Positions 37,285 to 46,957 of a stretch of 64,000 nt of DNA are shown here, one piece after another. Made by a program: the position numbers and the translations under genes. The DNA comes from Nitrospirota bacterium (lineage in GTDB: Bacteria; Nitrospirota; JACRHJ01). The stretch is from contig JACRHJ010000006.1 in NCBI GenBank assembly GCA_016212105.1, forward strand, positions 1 to 64,000. Direction: 5' to 3'. Each line of letters begins with the position of its first letter. The stretch's first letter is position 1. The notes under the pieces are model-generated. The model searched no databases, had not been told where the DNA came from, and worked only from the letters and a program-made list of their open reading frames with translations.

Positions 37285-39764
37285 CAGAGTGGTATCCTTT
37301 TTATCCTGAGTGAGTTGCCGACGACGCTCACGGACGACAGCGCCATCGCCGCCGCCGCGACGATGGGAGAGACTATCCCCGCCGCCGCGAGCGGGAGCGA
37401 CATGACGTTGTAGAAGAACGCCCAGAACAGGTTCTGGTATATGATGCGGAAGCCGCGCTTCGCGAGCGTCAGGGCGGCCGCCACGCCGAGCGGGCTGTCG
37501 CCGAGCAGCACGACGTCCGCCGACTCTATGGCGATGTCCGAGCCGCGCCCGACGGCGAAGCCGACGTCGGCCGCCGAAAGCGCGGGTGCGTCGTTGATGC
37601 CGTCTCCTACGACAGCCACCGAGCGGCGCCCGGCTTTCAGGCGCTTCACCAATGCGGCCTTGTCCGCGGGGGACTGTCCTGAGTACACCTCGTCCACGCC
37701 GCATAAGTCCGCTATCGCCTTTGCCGTGCGTTCGTTGTCACCGGTAACGAGGAGGGTGCGCACCCCCATCGCCCTGAGCCGCCTCACCGACTCCGGAGAG
37801 TCCGCGCGCACCTCGTCCGCGATCGCGATTATGCCGATGCAGACGCCCGCGTGCGAGGCGAACACCACTGTGTTGCCAGCCGCCTCCAGCCGCTCCGCCT
37901 CGCCGGTTAAAAAGTCCGGGACGGCTACACCGCACGAGACAAGGAGCGGCCGCTTCCCGACGACCGCGACCTCGCCCCCGACGGATGACGAGCAGCCCTC
38001 GCCGGGGAACGCGGTATAGCCGATGCGGGCCGGGAGCGGAAGCCCTCCCGACACGGCTGCGTTGTATATAGCCCTGCCCACCGGGTGCTCGGAGGCCTCC
38101 TCGGCGGATGCCGCGACGGACAGCACGCGGGCGGAGTCCGCGCCATCCGCCGGGACGACGTCCTGTACCGTCATCCGGCCGTGCGTAAGCGTCCCGGTCT
38201 TGTCGAAGATGACCGTGTCCACGCGCTTCATCCGTTCGAGGACGTCGCCGCCTTTTACGAGTATCCCACGCGAGGCCGCGACCCCGGTGCAGACCAGGAC
38301 CGCGGTCGGAGTCGCCAGGCCGAGTGCGCACGGGCATGCGATTACAAGCACAGTGATGGCGTTCACCAGCGCGGGCGTGAAGCCTCCGGCTGCGGCAAAC
38401 CAGTACCAGTAGGAAAACGTAGCCGCGCCCATTATCAGGACGAGCGGCACGAAGACAGAGGATACCCTGTCCGCGAGCCTCTGCACCGGCGCGCGGTTCG
38501 CCTGGGCGTCGTCCACGAGCCGGATAATCTGGGACAGGACGGACTCGGCCCCGACGGCAGTGACCGCGAATATAATACCGCCCTCGATGTTCATCGTCGC
38601 CCCGGTGACGGCGTCGCCCGGGGCCTTGCCGGCAGGCTTCGACTCGCCGGTTATCATCGACTCGTCCACGGAGGTGACGCCCTCGGTCACGTAACCGTCG
38701 GCGGGAATGCGCTCGCCGGGCCGGACCTCGACCAGGTCTCCGCGCACGACCTCCGAAAGCGCGACCATGGTACGCACGCCGTCCCGGACGACCCGCGCCT
38801 CCTTGGGCGCGAGGCTGTACAGCCGGGCGACCGCGTCCGAGGCCCGCCGCCTCGCCTGGTTCTCGAATATCCGGCCGAGCAGGATGAGCGTTATGATCAT
38901 CGACGAGGTGTCGAAGTAGACCTCGCCGGACGTAAGCACGGCGTAGATGCTGTAGAAGTACGCGCTGCCCGCGCCCATAGTGATGAGCGCGTCCATGCCC
39001 GGCGCGCCCGCGCGTATGCTCCGTACCGCCCCGGAGACGAACGGCCAGCCGCAGTAAAACAGCACCGGCGTCGCCATCGCCCAGGACAGGAGGCCGAGCA
39101 GGAACTTGGGCCCGGGCTCGATGCCCTGGAAGTAGCCCGCGTAAAGCGCCGTCGTGTAAAGCATAAGGTTCATCGAGAAGAAGGCGGCCGTGCCGAACCT
39201 CAGGAGCAGGTCGCGGCCCTCCCTCGCCGCGAGCGCCTCGGACTCCTTCTGCTCGTAAGGCCTGGCGAGGTAGCCTATCGAGCGCACCCTCGCCATTATG
39301 TCCTTAGCCGAGGTTACGGCCGGGTCCCACGATACGGCCGCCCGGTGCGTGCCGTAGTTGACGCGCGCGGACACGACGCCTGGCGTCCTCTCCAGCGTCT
39401 TCTCGTTAAGCCAGACGCAGGAGGCGCAGCGTATGCCCTCTATGAAGAACGTCTCCTCGGCGAGGCCGTCCTCGGAGAGGACCGGCCTTGCGTCCGGCTC
39501 CGCATGCTCGCCCGTGTCGAATACGCCCTTGGGGACTCCGGGGGAACACCACTGCCTGTTCCTGTAGAAGTCGCCGAGGCCGGACTCGACTATCATGCTG
39601 TAAATCCCCTTGCACCCGCCGCAACAAAAGACGCGGGGCGTCCCGTCCACGGTGTCGTACACCTCCTCGCCCTTCCGGACCGGGAGGCCGCAGTGGTCGC
39701 AGTGGTCGCAGACGAGCGCGGCCGGGGCCGCGGTTGTGTCTATATGCTGTTCTAAAGTAGCCAT
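37284..39764 (-). CDS. ccoI: CcoI copper-translocating P-type ATPase
   Basis: CASCVWLNEKTLERTPGVVSARVNYGTHRA; ACPCALGLATP; DKTGTLTHG. Confidence 0.94.
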   Translation of the reverse strand: MATLEQHIDTTAAPAALVCDHCDHCGLPVRKGEEVYDTVDGTPRVFCCGGCKGIYSMIVESGLGDFYRNRQWCSPGVPKGVFDTGEHAEPDARPVLSEDGLAEETFFIEGIRCASCVWLNEKTLERTPGVVSARVNYGTHRAAVSWDPAVTSAKDIMARVRSIGYLARPYEQKESEALAAREGRDLLLRFGTAAFFSMNLMLYTTALYAGYFQGIEPGPKFLLGLLSWAMATPVLFYCGWPFVSGAVRSIRAGAPGMDALITMGAGSAYFYSIYAVLTSGEVYFDTSSMIITLILLGRIFENQARRRASDAVARLYSLAPKEARVVRDGVRTMVALSEVVRGDLVEVRPGERIPADGYVTEGVTSVDESMITGESKPAGKAPGDAVTGATMNIEGGIIFAVTAVGAESVLSQIIRLVDDAQANRAPVQRLADRVSSVFVPLVLIMGAATFSYWYWFAAAGGFTPALVNAITVLVIACPCALGLATPTAVLVCTGVAASRGILVKGGDVLERMKRVDTVIFDKTGTLTHGRMTVQDVVPADGADSARVLSVAASAEEASEHPVGRAIYNAAVSGGLPLPARIGYTAFPGEGCSSSVGGEVAVVGKRPLLVSCGVAVPDFLTGEAERLEAAGNTVVFASHAGVCIGIIAIADEVRADSPESVRRLRAMGVRTLLVTGDNERTAKAIADLCGVDEVYSGQSPADKAALVKRLKAGRRSVAVVGDGINDAPALSAADVGFAVGRGSDIAIESADVVLLGDSPLGVAAALTLAKRGFRIIYQNLFWAFFYNVMSLPLAAAGIVSPIVAAAAMALSSVSVVGNSLRIKRIPL

Positions 39765-39784
39765 TGAACCTCTGGACCAGAAGC

Positions 39785-39860
39785 AAGTCCCGCTTTCTTG
39801 TAAGAAAGCGGCCAAAGAACTTTTAAAAGTTTTTGGGCCGCCTTTTTACAAAAAGGCGGG
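39785..39860. repeat. Inverted pair of short-form family D repeats
   Basis: aagtcccgctttcttgtaagaaagcggccaaagaacttttaaaagtttttgggccgcctttttacaaaaaggcgg. Confidence 0.75.
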
Positions 39861-39871
39861 GGTATATGTTC

Positions 39872-41101
39872 TTACGGACAGAAGAAGCTCGTCCGCGCCT
39901 CGGCCGCCGCGCCGGACTTCGGGTCCGTCGCGGAGATAACTATCCTGACCGGTGTCTTTCCGGTGACTCCGGCCGGTGCTTTTACGAACACGGCCATCGT
40001 CCTTCGCCCGTTGCCGGCGACCGTTACCGGGTTCTCCGGCGCGGCAAGTATCGCGCCGTCCATCCCGGATACGGAGAGCGAGAGCGAGACGTCCGCGCCG
40101 CCCCTGTTTGCCAGCTCCAGGCGGTACGGAGCGACCCTGCCCCCGTCCGGCGCGACGCGGCATGCGGCGCCGGAGAGCCTGACCGCGCTTACCTCGACGT
40201 CCGGACTGCCCGAGTACACAGCCGCGGTCAGGACGCCGACGCCGGCGATGACCGCCGTGAGCGCGATCGACTTGAACGTCAGCGCGTCCCGGAAACGCCC
40301 CGTGGGCGTCCCGAACATGTAGCCAACCAGCGAGGTCCCGCCCTTCCTCGACTTGACCTTCACGCAGGCGTCTATGCAGCGCGCGCACCCTACGCACTGC
40401 ACCTGCGGCCCCGCCTTGATGTCTATACCTGTCGGGCACGCCCTGACGCAGAGGTCGCAGCCCATGCAGTCGTCCCTGCGGGACGTATCGAACCCGATAG
40501 TCAGGCTGTGGCTGTCCATCAGGACGTCCTGCATCTTCGCGTAGGGGCATATGGTAGCGCAGAACCTCCGCCCGAGCAGCTCGAACTGGAGCATCAGCGC
40601 CGCCCAGAATACGCCGACACACCAGACGGTCAGCCGCCCAACCTCGCCCCGCATCAGACCCGGCAACATCTCGTATGGCGAGACGAAGTACCAGGTCAGG
40701 TTGACCGATACGAGCAGCGCGAGCGCCGCGAGGAACAGGTGGTACACAGCCCTGCGCGCATACCCGGAAGCGGAAGGGGCCTTGCCACCGACTGACAAGG
40801 CCCCCTTTACTATGTCTACTATCTCCATCAGCGCGGTCTGCGGGCAAAGCCAGCCGCACCAGACCCTGCCGAATACCAGCGTTACGGTTATCACGCCGAG
40901 CAGGAACAGGAGCGAGCCGACCAGAAGTATGAAGTACTCCCCGGCCGCGAGCGTGGCCCCGAAGAAGAACAGCCTGAACGTCGGGACGTCGAACCGGAGC
41001 GCGCTCTCCCCGCCGAGCCTGACGAAAGGCAGGCCGACAACGAGCGCGGCCTGGACCGCCACCGCCGCCTTCCGCCACCTCTGGATGCCGGGGGATCTCA
41101 T
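39872..41101 (-). CDS. ccoG: CcoG polyferredoxin (cbb3 assembly)
   Basis: GRVWCGWLCPQTALMEIVD; CMGCDLCVRACPTGIDIK; CVGCARCIDAC. Confidence 0.94.
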   Translation of the reverse strand: MRSPGIQRWRKAAVAVQAALVVGLPFVRLGGESALRFDVPTFRLFFFGATLAAGEYFILLVGSLLFLLGVITVTLVFGRVWCGWLCPQTALMEIVDIVKGALSVGGKAPSASGYARRAVYHLFLAALALLVSVNLTWYFVSPYEMLPGLMRGEVGRLTVWCVGVFWAALMLQFELLGRRFCATICPYAKMQDVLMDSHSLTIGFDTSRRDDCMGCDLCVRACPTGIDIKAGPQVQCVGCARCIDACVKVKSRKGGTSLVGYMFGTPTGRFRDALTFKSIALTAVIAGVGVLTAAVYSGSPDVEVSAVRLSGAACRVAPDGGRVAPYRLELANRGGADVSLSLSVSGMDGAILAAPENPVTVAGNGRRTMAVFVKAPAGVTGKTPVRIVISATDPKSGAAAEARTSFFCP

Positions 41102-41188
41102 AAAGTCCCGCCTTCTTGTAAGGGTGGCCCCACCGCTTAGGCGAGGTCGTATCGAGCCTTAGCGCGGGGCGGTACGGCCCAAGAACTT
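41102..41188. repeat. Long-form interspersed palindromic repeat (family D)
   Basis: aaagtcccgccttcttgtaagggtggccccaccgcttaggcgaggtcgtatcgagccttagcgcggggcggtacggcccaagaactt. Confidence 0.75.
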
Positions 41189-41240
41189 CTATTCCATTTA
41201 ACTCCCCTCCCCTCGCGGGAGGGGCTGGGGGAGGGGGATA

Positions 41241-41726
41241 TTATTTCTTCAGGCTCTCCACGTACGCCAGCGTCTCCCACGTCTTCTTTTCGCCGAGGGA
41301 GTCTTTGAACGGGGGCATCCCGCCGGGCCTGCCGTCCATGACCGACGTGTACAGCTCGCCGTCGCCGCCGCCGTAGACGTACTGCGGGCCGACGATGCCC
41401 GGGCCCATTCCGCCCTTTCCGTCCTCGCCGTGGCAGGAGGCGCACATCTCGGAGTAATGCTTCCTGCCCTCTGCTATCTCCTCCACCTGGCCCTTGAACG
41501 GGTTGGCGGCCGGCGGTATGTTTATGGTCGCCGATGCCGTCATGGCGGGCGCGGCCGCGCCTGCCTCCTCGTCGTATGCCTGGTACTGCGACCAGGTCCC
41601 GATCGGGACGTGGACGAAGGTGTAGTAGACACCCCAGGCGATGACGCCTATGAAGAACAGGAGCCAGCCCGCTGGGAGCCTCCTGCTCGTGTCCTGCCTT
41701 TCCTGTATGCCGTCGTAATCTTCCAT
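41241..41726 (-). CDS. ccoP: Monoheme CcoP-like cytochrome c subunit
   Basis: N-terminal TM; a single CASCH heme motif; LYTSVMDGRPGGMPPFKDSLGEKKTWETLAYVESL. Confidence 0.88.
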   Translation of the reverse strand: MEDYDGIQERQDTSRRLPAGWLLFFIGVIAWGVYYTFVHVPIGTWSQYQAYDEEAGAAAPAMTASATINIPPAANPFKGQVEEIAEGRKHYSEMCASCHGEDGKGGMGPGIVGPQYVYGGGDGELYTSVMDGRPGGMPPFKDSLGEKKTWETLAYVESLKK

Positions 41727-41869
41727 TTATCTTCCCTCCGTGCGGGTGTAATATCCGGTTCAAGTACCATCTCATACCCCCTCTTAAGATAAGAGGGGGC
41801 AGGGGGCGTTATGTGCTTTTTGCCCTCACCTCCCATTAAACAGGCAGGGGGAGAGGGAGCGCCGCTCCC

Positions 41870-42019
41870 TCAGTCCTCGTCTTCCATCATCGCGTGCGCG
41901 GGGTCCTCGCTGGTCTCCTTGCCGGAGCCGACGTAGTAGTAGTAAGCCATCCCGGCTATCACAGCCGCCATCGCCACCGTAAACCCAACGTATGCTATCG
42001 CCTGCCAGGTCGCTTCCAT
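41870..42019 (-). CDS. ccoQ: CcoQ-like small membrane subunit (49 aa)
   Basis: Below ORF-track size limit; MEATWQAIAYVGFTVAMAAVIAGMAYYYYVGSGKETSEDPAHAMMEDED between ccoO and ccoP. Confidence 0.8.
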   Translation of the reverse strand: MEATWQAIAYVGFTVAMAAVIAGMAYYYYVGSGKETSEDPAHAMMEDED

Positions 42020-42143
42020 ATCAGTATCTCCTTGTCGCTGTCATTGCGAGGAGCCCCTTCAGCTACGCTCAGGGCAGGCTCCGGCGACGCGGCAATCTCC
42101 TCCAAATTGAGGAGATTGCTTCGCTTCGCTCGCAAAGACATAA

Positions 42144-43070
42144 TTAGTGGTGCCCGCCGTGCCCGGCCTCTTTGGCCTCTTCACCGCCGCCCCGTACGTA
42201 CTGTATGAAGCTCACGACCCGCCATACCTTGTCGTCTCCGAGCGCGTCCTTGAACGGGGGCATCCCGCCCGGACGGCCGCCCGTTATGCTCGCATAGAGG
42301 TCCGCGTCCGTGCCGCCGAACTTGAGCGAGGCCGCGGTCAGGTCCGCGCCTATGCCGCCCTTGAGGTCCTTGCCGTGGCACGAGGCGCAGTTGACTTCGA
42401 AGATGTCGTCGCCCTCCTCGATGGCCGACTTGTTGCCAGCGTAGGGGTTGGACAGTGCCGAGGCGGGCATTGCCGCCTGCGCGTTCTTCGCGGCCATTAT
42501 CTCCTTGAAGTCGCGGCCGAGCTTCTGCATGTACGCGACCATCGCGTCCATCTCCGTCTTGCCGTTAAGCGCGGTTATCTCGTCCGCGGTATACGGGAAG
42601 CCGAGCGCCGCCATCTTCTTCTCGGCCACGGCCGGGTCGACCTGCGTGTCCTCCAGCCAGCCGTAGGCAGGCATGTTCGAGTCCGGGACGAGGGCGCGCG
42701 GGTCCTTGAAGTGCTGGTAATGCCATGCGTCCGGGTACCTACCGCCTTCTCTCGCCAGGTCCGGGCCGGTCCTCTTGGAGCCCCAGAGGAACGGCCTGTC
42801 GTACACGAACTCGCCGCCCCTCGAGTAGTCGCCGTAGCGGTCGGTCTCGAACTTCAGCGGACGGACGGTCTGGGTGTGGCAGTTGTTGCAGCCCTCGCGG
42901 ACGTAGATGTCGCGCCCGGCAAGCTCCAGCGCGGTGTAAGGCTTGATGCCGTCTATCGGCGTCGAGGTCGTCTTCGCGAACAGCGGAATGAATGTGGTGA
43001 CGAGAGTACCGACCGAGATCACTACTATCGCCAGGACGAGAAACACTATGGGTCTTGAATATACGTTCAT
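42144..43070 (-). CDS. ccoO: CcoO cytochrome c subunit fused to a second C-terminal cytochrome c domain
   Basis: CNNCHTQTVRPLKFETDRYGDYSRGGEF (CcoO) followed by CASCHGKDLKGGIGADLTAASLKFGG. Confidence 0.92.
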   Translation of the reverse strand: MNVYSRPIVFLVLAIVVISVGTLVTTFIPLFAKTTSTPIDGIKPYTALELAGRDIYVREGCNNCHTQTVRPLKFETDRYGDYSRGGEFVYDRPFLWGSKRTGPDLAREGGRYPDAWHYQHFKDPRALVPDSNMPAYGWLEDTQVDPAVAEKKMAALGFPYTADEITALNGKTEMDAMVAYMQKLGRDFKEIMAAKNAQAAMPASALSNPYAGNKSAIEEGDDIFEVNCASCHGKDLKGGIGADLTAASLKFGGTDADLYASITGGRPGGMPPFKDALGDDKVWRVVSFIQYVRGGGEEAKEAGHGGHH

Positions 43071-43099
43071 TGGCTTTCTCCTCTCAAGGGTAATCGGTC

Positions 43100-44500
43100 T
43101 CAGGCGGCCGCGGCCCCAAGCCTCTTGCCCTTCTGTATGGTCATGAGGATGTTATAGACGAATATGGCGAAGCCAAGGAAGAATATCACCCCTCCGACTC
43201 CCCTCATAATCCAGAACGGGTAGTTGAGCTTGAGCGCCTCCATGAAGGTGTGCGCGAGCGTCCCGTCCGCGTTCCTCTGCATCATCATCAGGCCCTGCTG
43301 AAGGCCGGTGAACCACATCGTCACCGAGAATATCAGCTGGCCGATGAGCGCGAGCCAGAAGTGCGCGTTCGCCAGCGGCACGCTGTATACCTCGGTCTTG
43401 TAGACCCTCTCGATGACATAGTAGATTGCGGCCGAGGCGGTCAGCGCGACCCAGCCCATCGTCCCCATGTGGACGTGGCCGGGCAGGTAGTCGGTGTAGT
43501 GCATCACCTGCGACACCGCGCGTATCGCCTGGGACGGGCCCTGTATCGTCTGGAGTCCGTAGAACGTGATTCCGAGTATCAGGAACTTTATGAGGTAGTT
43601 GCTCCTCATCTGGTCCCAGCGGCCGTTCATCGTGTAGTAGCCGTTGACGACCGAGGCCCAGGACGGGGCGATGAGGAATATCGAGAAGACTATCGCGGTG
43701 GTCTGGATCCAGTCCGGCACCGGGGTGTATACGAGGTGGTGCGCGCCCGTCCAGAGGTACCCGAATATGAGCGCCCAGAAGCCGATGATCGAGAGCCTGT
43801 GCGAGAATATCGGGGCGCCGGTGGCCTTGGGCAGGACGTAGTAGAACATCGCGAGGATGGGCGTGGTGAAGACGAAGCCGACCGCGTTGTGGCCGTACCA
43901 CCACTGGACGTTCGCGTCGTCCACGCCCGCGTAGACCGAGTAGGACTTGAGAAGCCCGACCGGTATCGCGAGGTTGTTGAGGATGTAGAGCACCGCGACG
44001 GTGACGATGGTAGCGAGGATGTACCAGAGCGAGACGTACATCTGCTTTTCCTTGCGGTTCAGTATCGTCCCGATAATGTTCACCGCGAACATCACCCAGA
44101 TTACGACGACGCCGATGTCGAGCGGCCACTCAAGCTCCGCGTACTCCTTCGCCTGCGAGTACCCGAGGAGCAGCGTGACCGCTGCGGCCGCGATGGCGGC
44201 GTTGAACAGCCACAGGTGTACCCGGGCGAGCTTGGGGAAAGGCAGCGGCGCCTTTGCGAGCCTCTGCGTTATGTAGTAGAACATCCCGAATATCGCCCCG
44301 AGGCCGAACCCGAAGGCAAGGCCGTTGGTGTGCACCACCCTGAGCCGCCCGTAGGTCAGCCACGGCGCGAAGTTAAGCTCCGGGTAGACCAGCTGGAAGG
44401 ATATGAGGATGCCGATTAGCACCCCGATTACCCCCCAGAACAGCGCCGAGAGTGCAAACCCCTGCACCACCCCGTACTCGTAATTGACTTCCTTTTCCAT
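43100..44500 (-). CDS. ccoN: cbb3-type cytochrome c oxidase catalytic subunit I
   Basis: WWYGHNAVGFVFTTPILAMFYYVLPK; YTDYLPGHVHMGTMGWVALTA; 466 aa multi-TM. Confidence 0.95.
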   Translation of the reverse strand: MEKEVNYEYGVVQGFALSALFWGVIGVLIGILISFQLVYPELNFAPWLTYGRLRVVHTNGLAFGFGLGAIFGMFYYITQRLAKAPLPFPKLARVHLWLFNAAIAAAAVTLLLGYSQAKEYAELEWPLDIGVVVIWVMFAVNIIGTILNRKEKQMYVSLWYILATIVTVAVLYILNNLAIPVGLLKSYSVYAGVDDANVQWWYGHNAVGFVFTTPILAMFYYVLPKATGAPIFSHRLSIIGFWALIFGYLWTGAHHLVYTPVPDWIQTTAIVFSIFLIAPSWASVVNGYYTMNGRWDQMRSNYLIKFLILGITFYGLQTIQGPSQAIRAVSQVMHYTDYLPGHVHMGTMGWVALTASAAIYYVIERVYKTEVYSVPLANAHFWLALIGQLIFSVTMWFTGLQQGLMMMQRNADGTLAHTFMEALKLNYPFWIMRGVGGVIFFLGFAIFVYNILMTIQKGKRLGAAAA

Positions 44501-44593
44501 CTCTCCTCCTCTTGAAAGGGTCCTAAACTTTCAGTTACCCTGCCATACCCGCCGGATTTCATCACACAACCCGGCCCCTGACAACATGTCGCC

Positions 44594-44764
44594 CTAAGCG
44601 TGCCCCGCCGGCAGCTGTACCGGCTTCCCGCCGAAGCTGGCCTGCGCGAACGCGCCCTTCGCGGCGCCGCATAGCGGGCACCTGTACTCCTCGCCAAGTT
44701 CCGAAAAGCTCTTGTTTGCCGAAGTCTCGTGGTAGGTAAAACCACACAGCCTGCATTCGTACAT
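44594..44764 (-). CDS. Small rubredoxin-like protein (56 aa)
   Basis: MYECRLCGFTYHETSANKSFSELGEEYRCPLCGAAKGAFAQASFGGKPVQLPAGHA; two CxxC(G) pairs. Confidence 0.8.
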   Translation of the reverse strand: MYECRLCGFTYHETSANKSFSELGEEYRCPLCGAAKGAFAQASFGGKPVQLPAGHA

Positions 44765-44893
44765 TTTTATTATACCCTCCTTGCCCGAATCCCGCCAGTT
44801 TCCCCATACTTACGCATACCTGTCAAGTACATCCATTACCTCCCTGTCGTGTACCTGACCATCATACAGGATTAATATTGTCCTGATTGGCCC

Positions 44894-44924
44894 CCGAAAA
44901 AACCGCCGGGCGGACCAGGCGGTT
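44894..44924 (-). terminator. Rho-independent terminator for the second PerR/Fur gene
   Basis: Minus strand AACCGCCTGGTCCGCCCGGCGGTTTTTTC. Confidence 0.7.
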
Positions 44925-44945
44925 CTGTTGTGTGTCTTGTTGAAG

Positions 44946-45350
44946 TCAACCGTTCTTGGCGCAGTCCGGGCAGAGGCCGTAGAACTCGACGTGCTTGCCG
45001 GTTATCATGAAGCCCTGGGCTATATCCGCCGGGACGGTCAGGTCGAAATCCTTGAAGATGTCCACTACCGCGCGGCATTTCTCGCAGATGAGGTGGTGGT
45101 GGAGCTTGGTGTTCGGGTCGTAGCGTTTCCTCTGGTCGTCTATGTTCAGCTCCCAGAGCATGCCCTTCGCCTTCAACGCCTCGAGCGTGTTGTAGACGGT
45201 GGCGAAAGACATCATCGGGTACTTCTTCTGGATGGCCGAGTATATGTCCTCGGCCGAAGGGTGGGAGGTGTTGCCGTCCAGGTATTCGAGGATGGCTGCC
45301 CTCTGCGGTGTCATCTTGAAAACTGTCTTGCCTTCCATTGAACCCTCCAA
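44946..45350 (-). CDS. Fur-family regulator, PerR-like (second paralogue)
   Basis: KMTPQRAAILEYLDGNTSHPSAEDIYSAIQKKYPMMSFATVYNTLEALK; CEKC and CPDC pairs. Confidence 0.9.
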   Translation of the reverse strand: MEGSMEGKTVFKMTPQRAAILEYLDGNTSHPSAEDIYSAIQKKYPMMSFATVYNTLEALKAKGMLWELNIDDQRKRYDPNTKLHHHLICEKCRAVVDIFKDFDLTVPADIAQGFMITGKHVEFYGLCPDCAKNG

Positions 45351-45508
45351 AGACTTTGTTCAAACTCTTGTTAGAAACATTCTCATATTGGAATTGATTT
45401 GTCAAGGGTAAAAATACAGTTCAGCTAAAAATAGTGTAGTTTTCTTTATAGGCGTGGTTATCAGGCAGGTTGTAGTGAGTGAGGTTGGCATCAGAAGGTC
45501 AAGCACTG

Positions 45509-46828
45509 TCACCTTATCAGAATCACCCCAATATCCATGACGTTCGTCCCGGTCGGCCCGGTGACGAAGAGGTCGCCGGTCATCTCGAAGAAGTGGTACG
45601 AGTCGTTGTCCAGCAGGTTGGCCTCCGCGCGCAGCCCCATCCGCCAGCCCCGCTCGACGGCCGAACCGTCCGCGAATGCGCCTGCCGCGTCCGTCGGCCC
45701 GTCCGTGCCGTCCGTCCCCGCGAAGAGCGCGGCTATGCCGTCCTCGCCGCGCACCTTCATGGCGAAGGCGAGCGCCTGTTCCTGGTTCCTGCCGCCCTTG
45801 CCCGCGCCCCGGACTGTGACCGTCGTCTCGCCGCCTACAATGATGCAGGCGGGCCGGTCTATACCCTGGCCCCTGAGCTTCAGCGCGTCCTCCGCGAGCC
45901 GCCAGGCGACCTCGCGCGCCTCGCCGTGTACTTCGGAGTCGAGGATGTATGCGTCGTAGCCGAGGTAGCCCGCGACCTCCTCCGCCTTCCGGAGCGCGGC
46001 GAGGTTGGACGCGGCGACGACGTTCCGGACGCGCGCGAAGGTCTCGGCCTCCGGCTTGGGCGTCTCCGGCAGGTCGCCTCGTACGCCCTTGTCGAGCAGT
46101 TCCTTCACGCCATCCGGAAGACGTCCGTACACGCCGCGTATCTGGAGTATCTCTTTCGCCTGGAGGTACGTCGTCTCGTCAGGCGCGGTCGGCCCGGATG
46201 CGATCACGCCGATGTCGTCGCCGAGCACGTCGGATATGATGAGGCTCGCCACCTGAGCCGGGTAGGCCGCGACCGCGAGCCTGCCGCCCTTAATAGCCGA
46301 GAGGTGTTTCCTGACACAGTTGATTTCGCCGATGTCCGCGCCGGAGGCGAGCAGGAGCCGTGTCACGGCCTGCTTGTCCTTCAAGGATATGCCCTGCACG
46401 GGGAGCGCCATCAGCGCGGATGCGCCACCGGAGAGAAGGCACAGGACGAGGTCGTCCTCGCCCGCCCTGGAAATTATCTCGATGATGCGCTTCGCGGCGA
46501 CGAGGCCGCGCCCGTCCGGGACGGGGTGTGACGCCTCGTACAGCTCGACGCGCTCAAGCAGGCCGCCGTGCCCGTCCTTTGTGACGACCGCGCCTTCGTT
46601 GATGAGTTCGCCAAGGACCTCTTCCGCCGCCTTCGCCATGCCGTACGCGGCCTTACCCGCGCCGACGACGTATATCCTGCTTATGTCCGGGAGCGCGTAA
46701 CCTTCGTTTCCGACGAATAGCGTGCTGCCGGAGATGCGCAGGTGCTCCTTGACCGCGGCGTACGGGTCGACTGCCGCGATTGCGGAGTTGAAGATCTGGG
46801 TGAGGTTATGACGGGTATCGTGGTCCAT
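45509..46828 (-). CDS. Glycerate 2-kinase (MOFRL/DUF4147 family)
   Basis: YVVGAGKAAYGMAKAAEEVL; LCLLSGGASALM; ISDVLGDDIGVIASGPTAPD; FAGTDGTDGPTDAAGAFAD. Confidence 0.9.
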   Translation of the reverse strand: MDHDTRHNLTQIFNSAIAAVDPYAAVKEHLRISGSTLFVGNEGYALPDISRIYVVGAGKAAYGMAKAAEEVLGELINEGAVVTKDGHGGLLERVELYEASHPVPDGRGLVAAKRIIEIISRAGEDDLVLCLLSGGASALMALPVQGISLKDKQAVTRLLLASGADIGEINCVRKHLSAIKGGRLAVAAYPAQVASLIISDVLGDDIGVIASGPTAPDETTYLQAKEILQIRGVYGRLPDGVKELLDKGVRGDLPETPKPEAETFARVRNVVAASNLAALRKAEEVAGYLGYDAYILDSEVHGEAREVAWRLAEDALKLRGQGIDRPACIIVGGETTVTVRGAGKGGRNQEQALAFAMKVRGEDGIAALFAGTDGTDGPTDAAGAFADGSAVERGWRMGLRAEANLLDNDSYHFFEMTGDLFVTGPTGTNVMDIGVILIR

Positions 46829-46957
46829 AGTTTAGAGGGAACGCCCTGCCGGAATGCAGTTGATTACGCCCGTCATTCCCGCCCGTTCAGCTTCGCTCAG
46901 GGCAGGCTCCGGCGGGAATCCAGGGACTTTATAAATTGTGGACCGATAACGCAATGT

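Noticed and set aside
38085-39755. 556 aa plus-strand ORF opposite ccoI
   Set aside because: Antisense of a textbook P-type ATPase.
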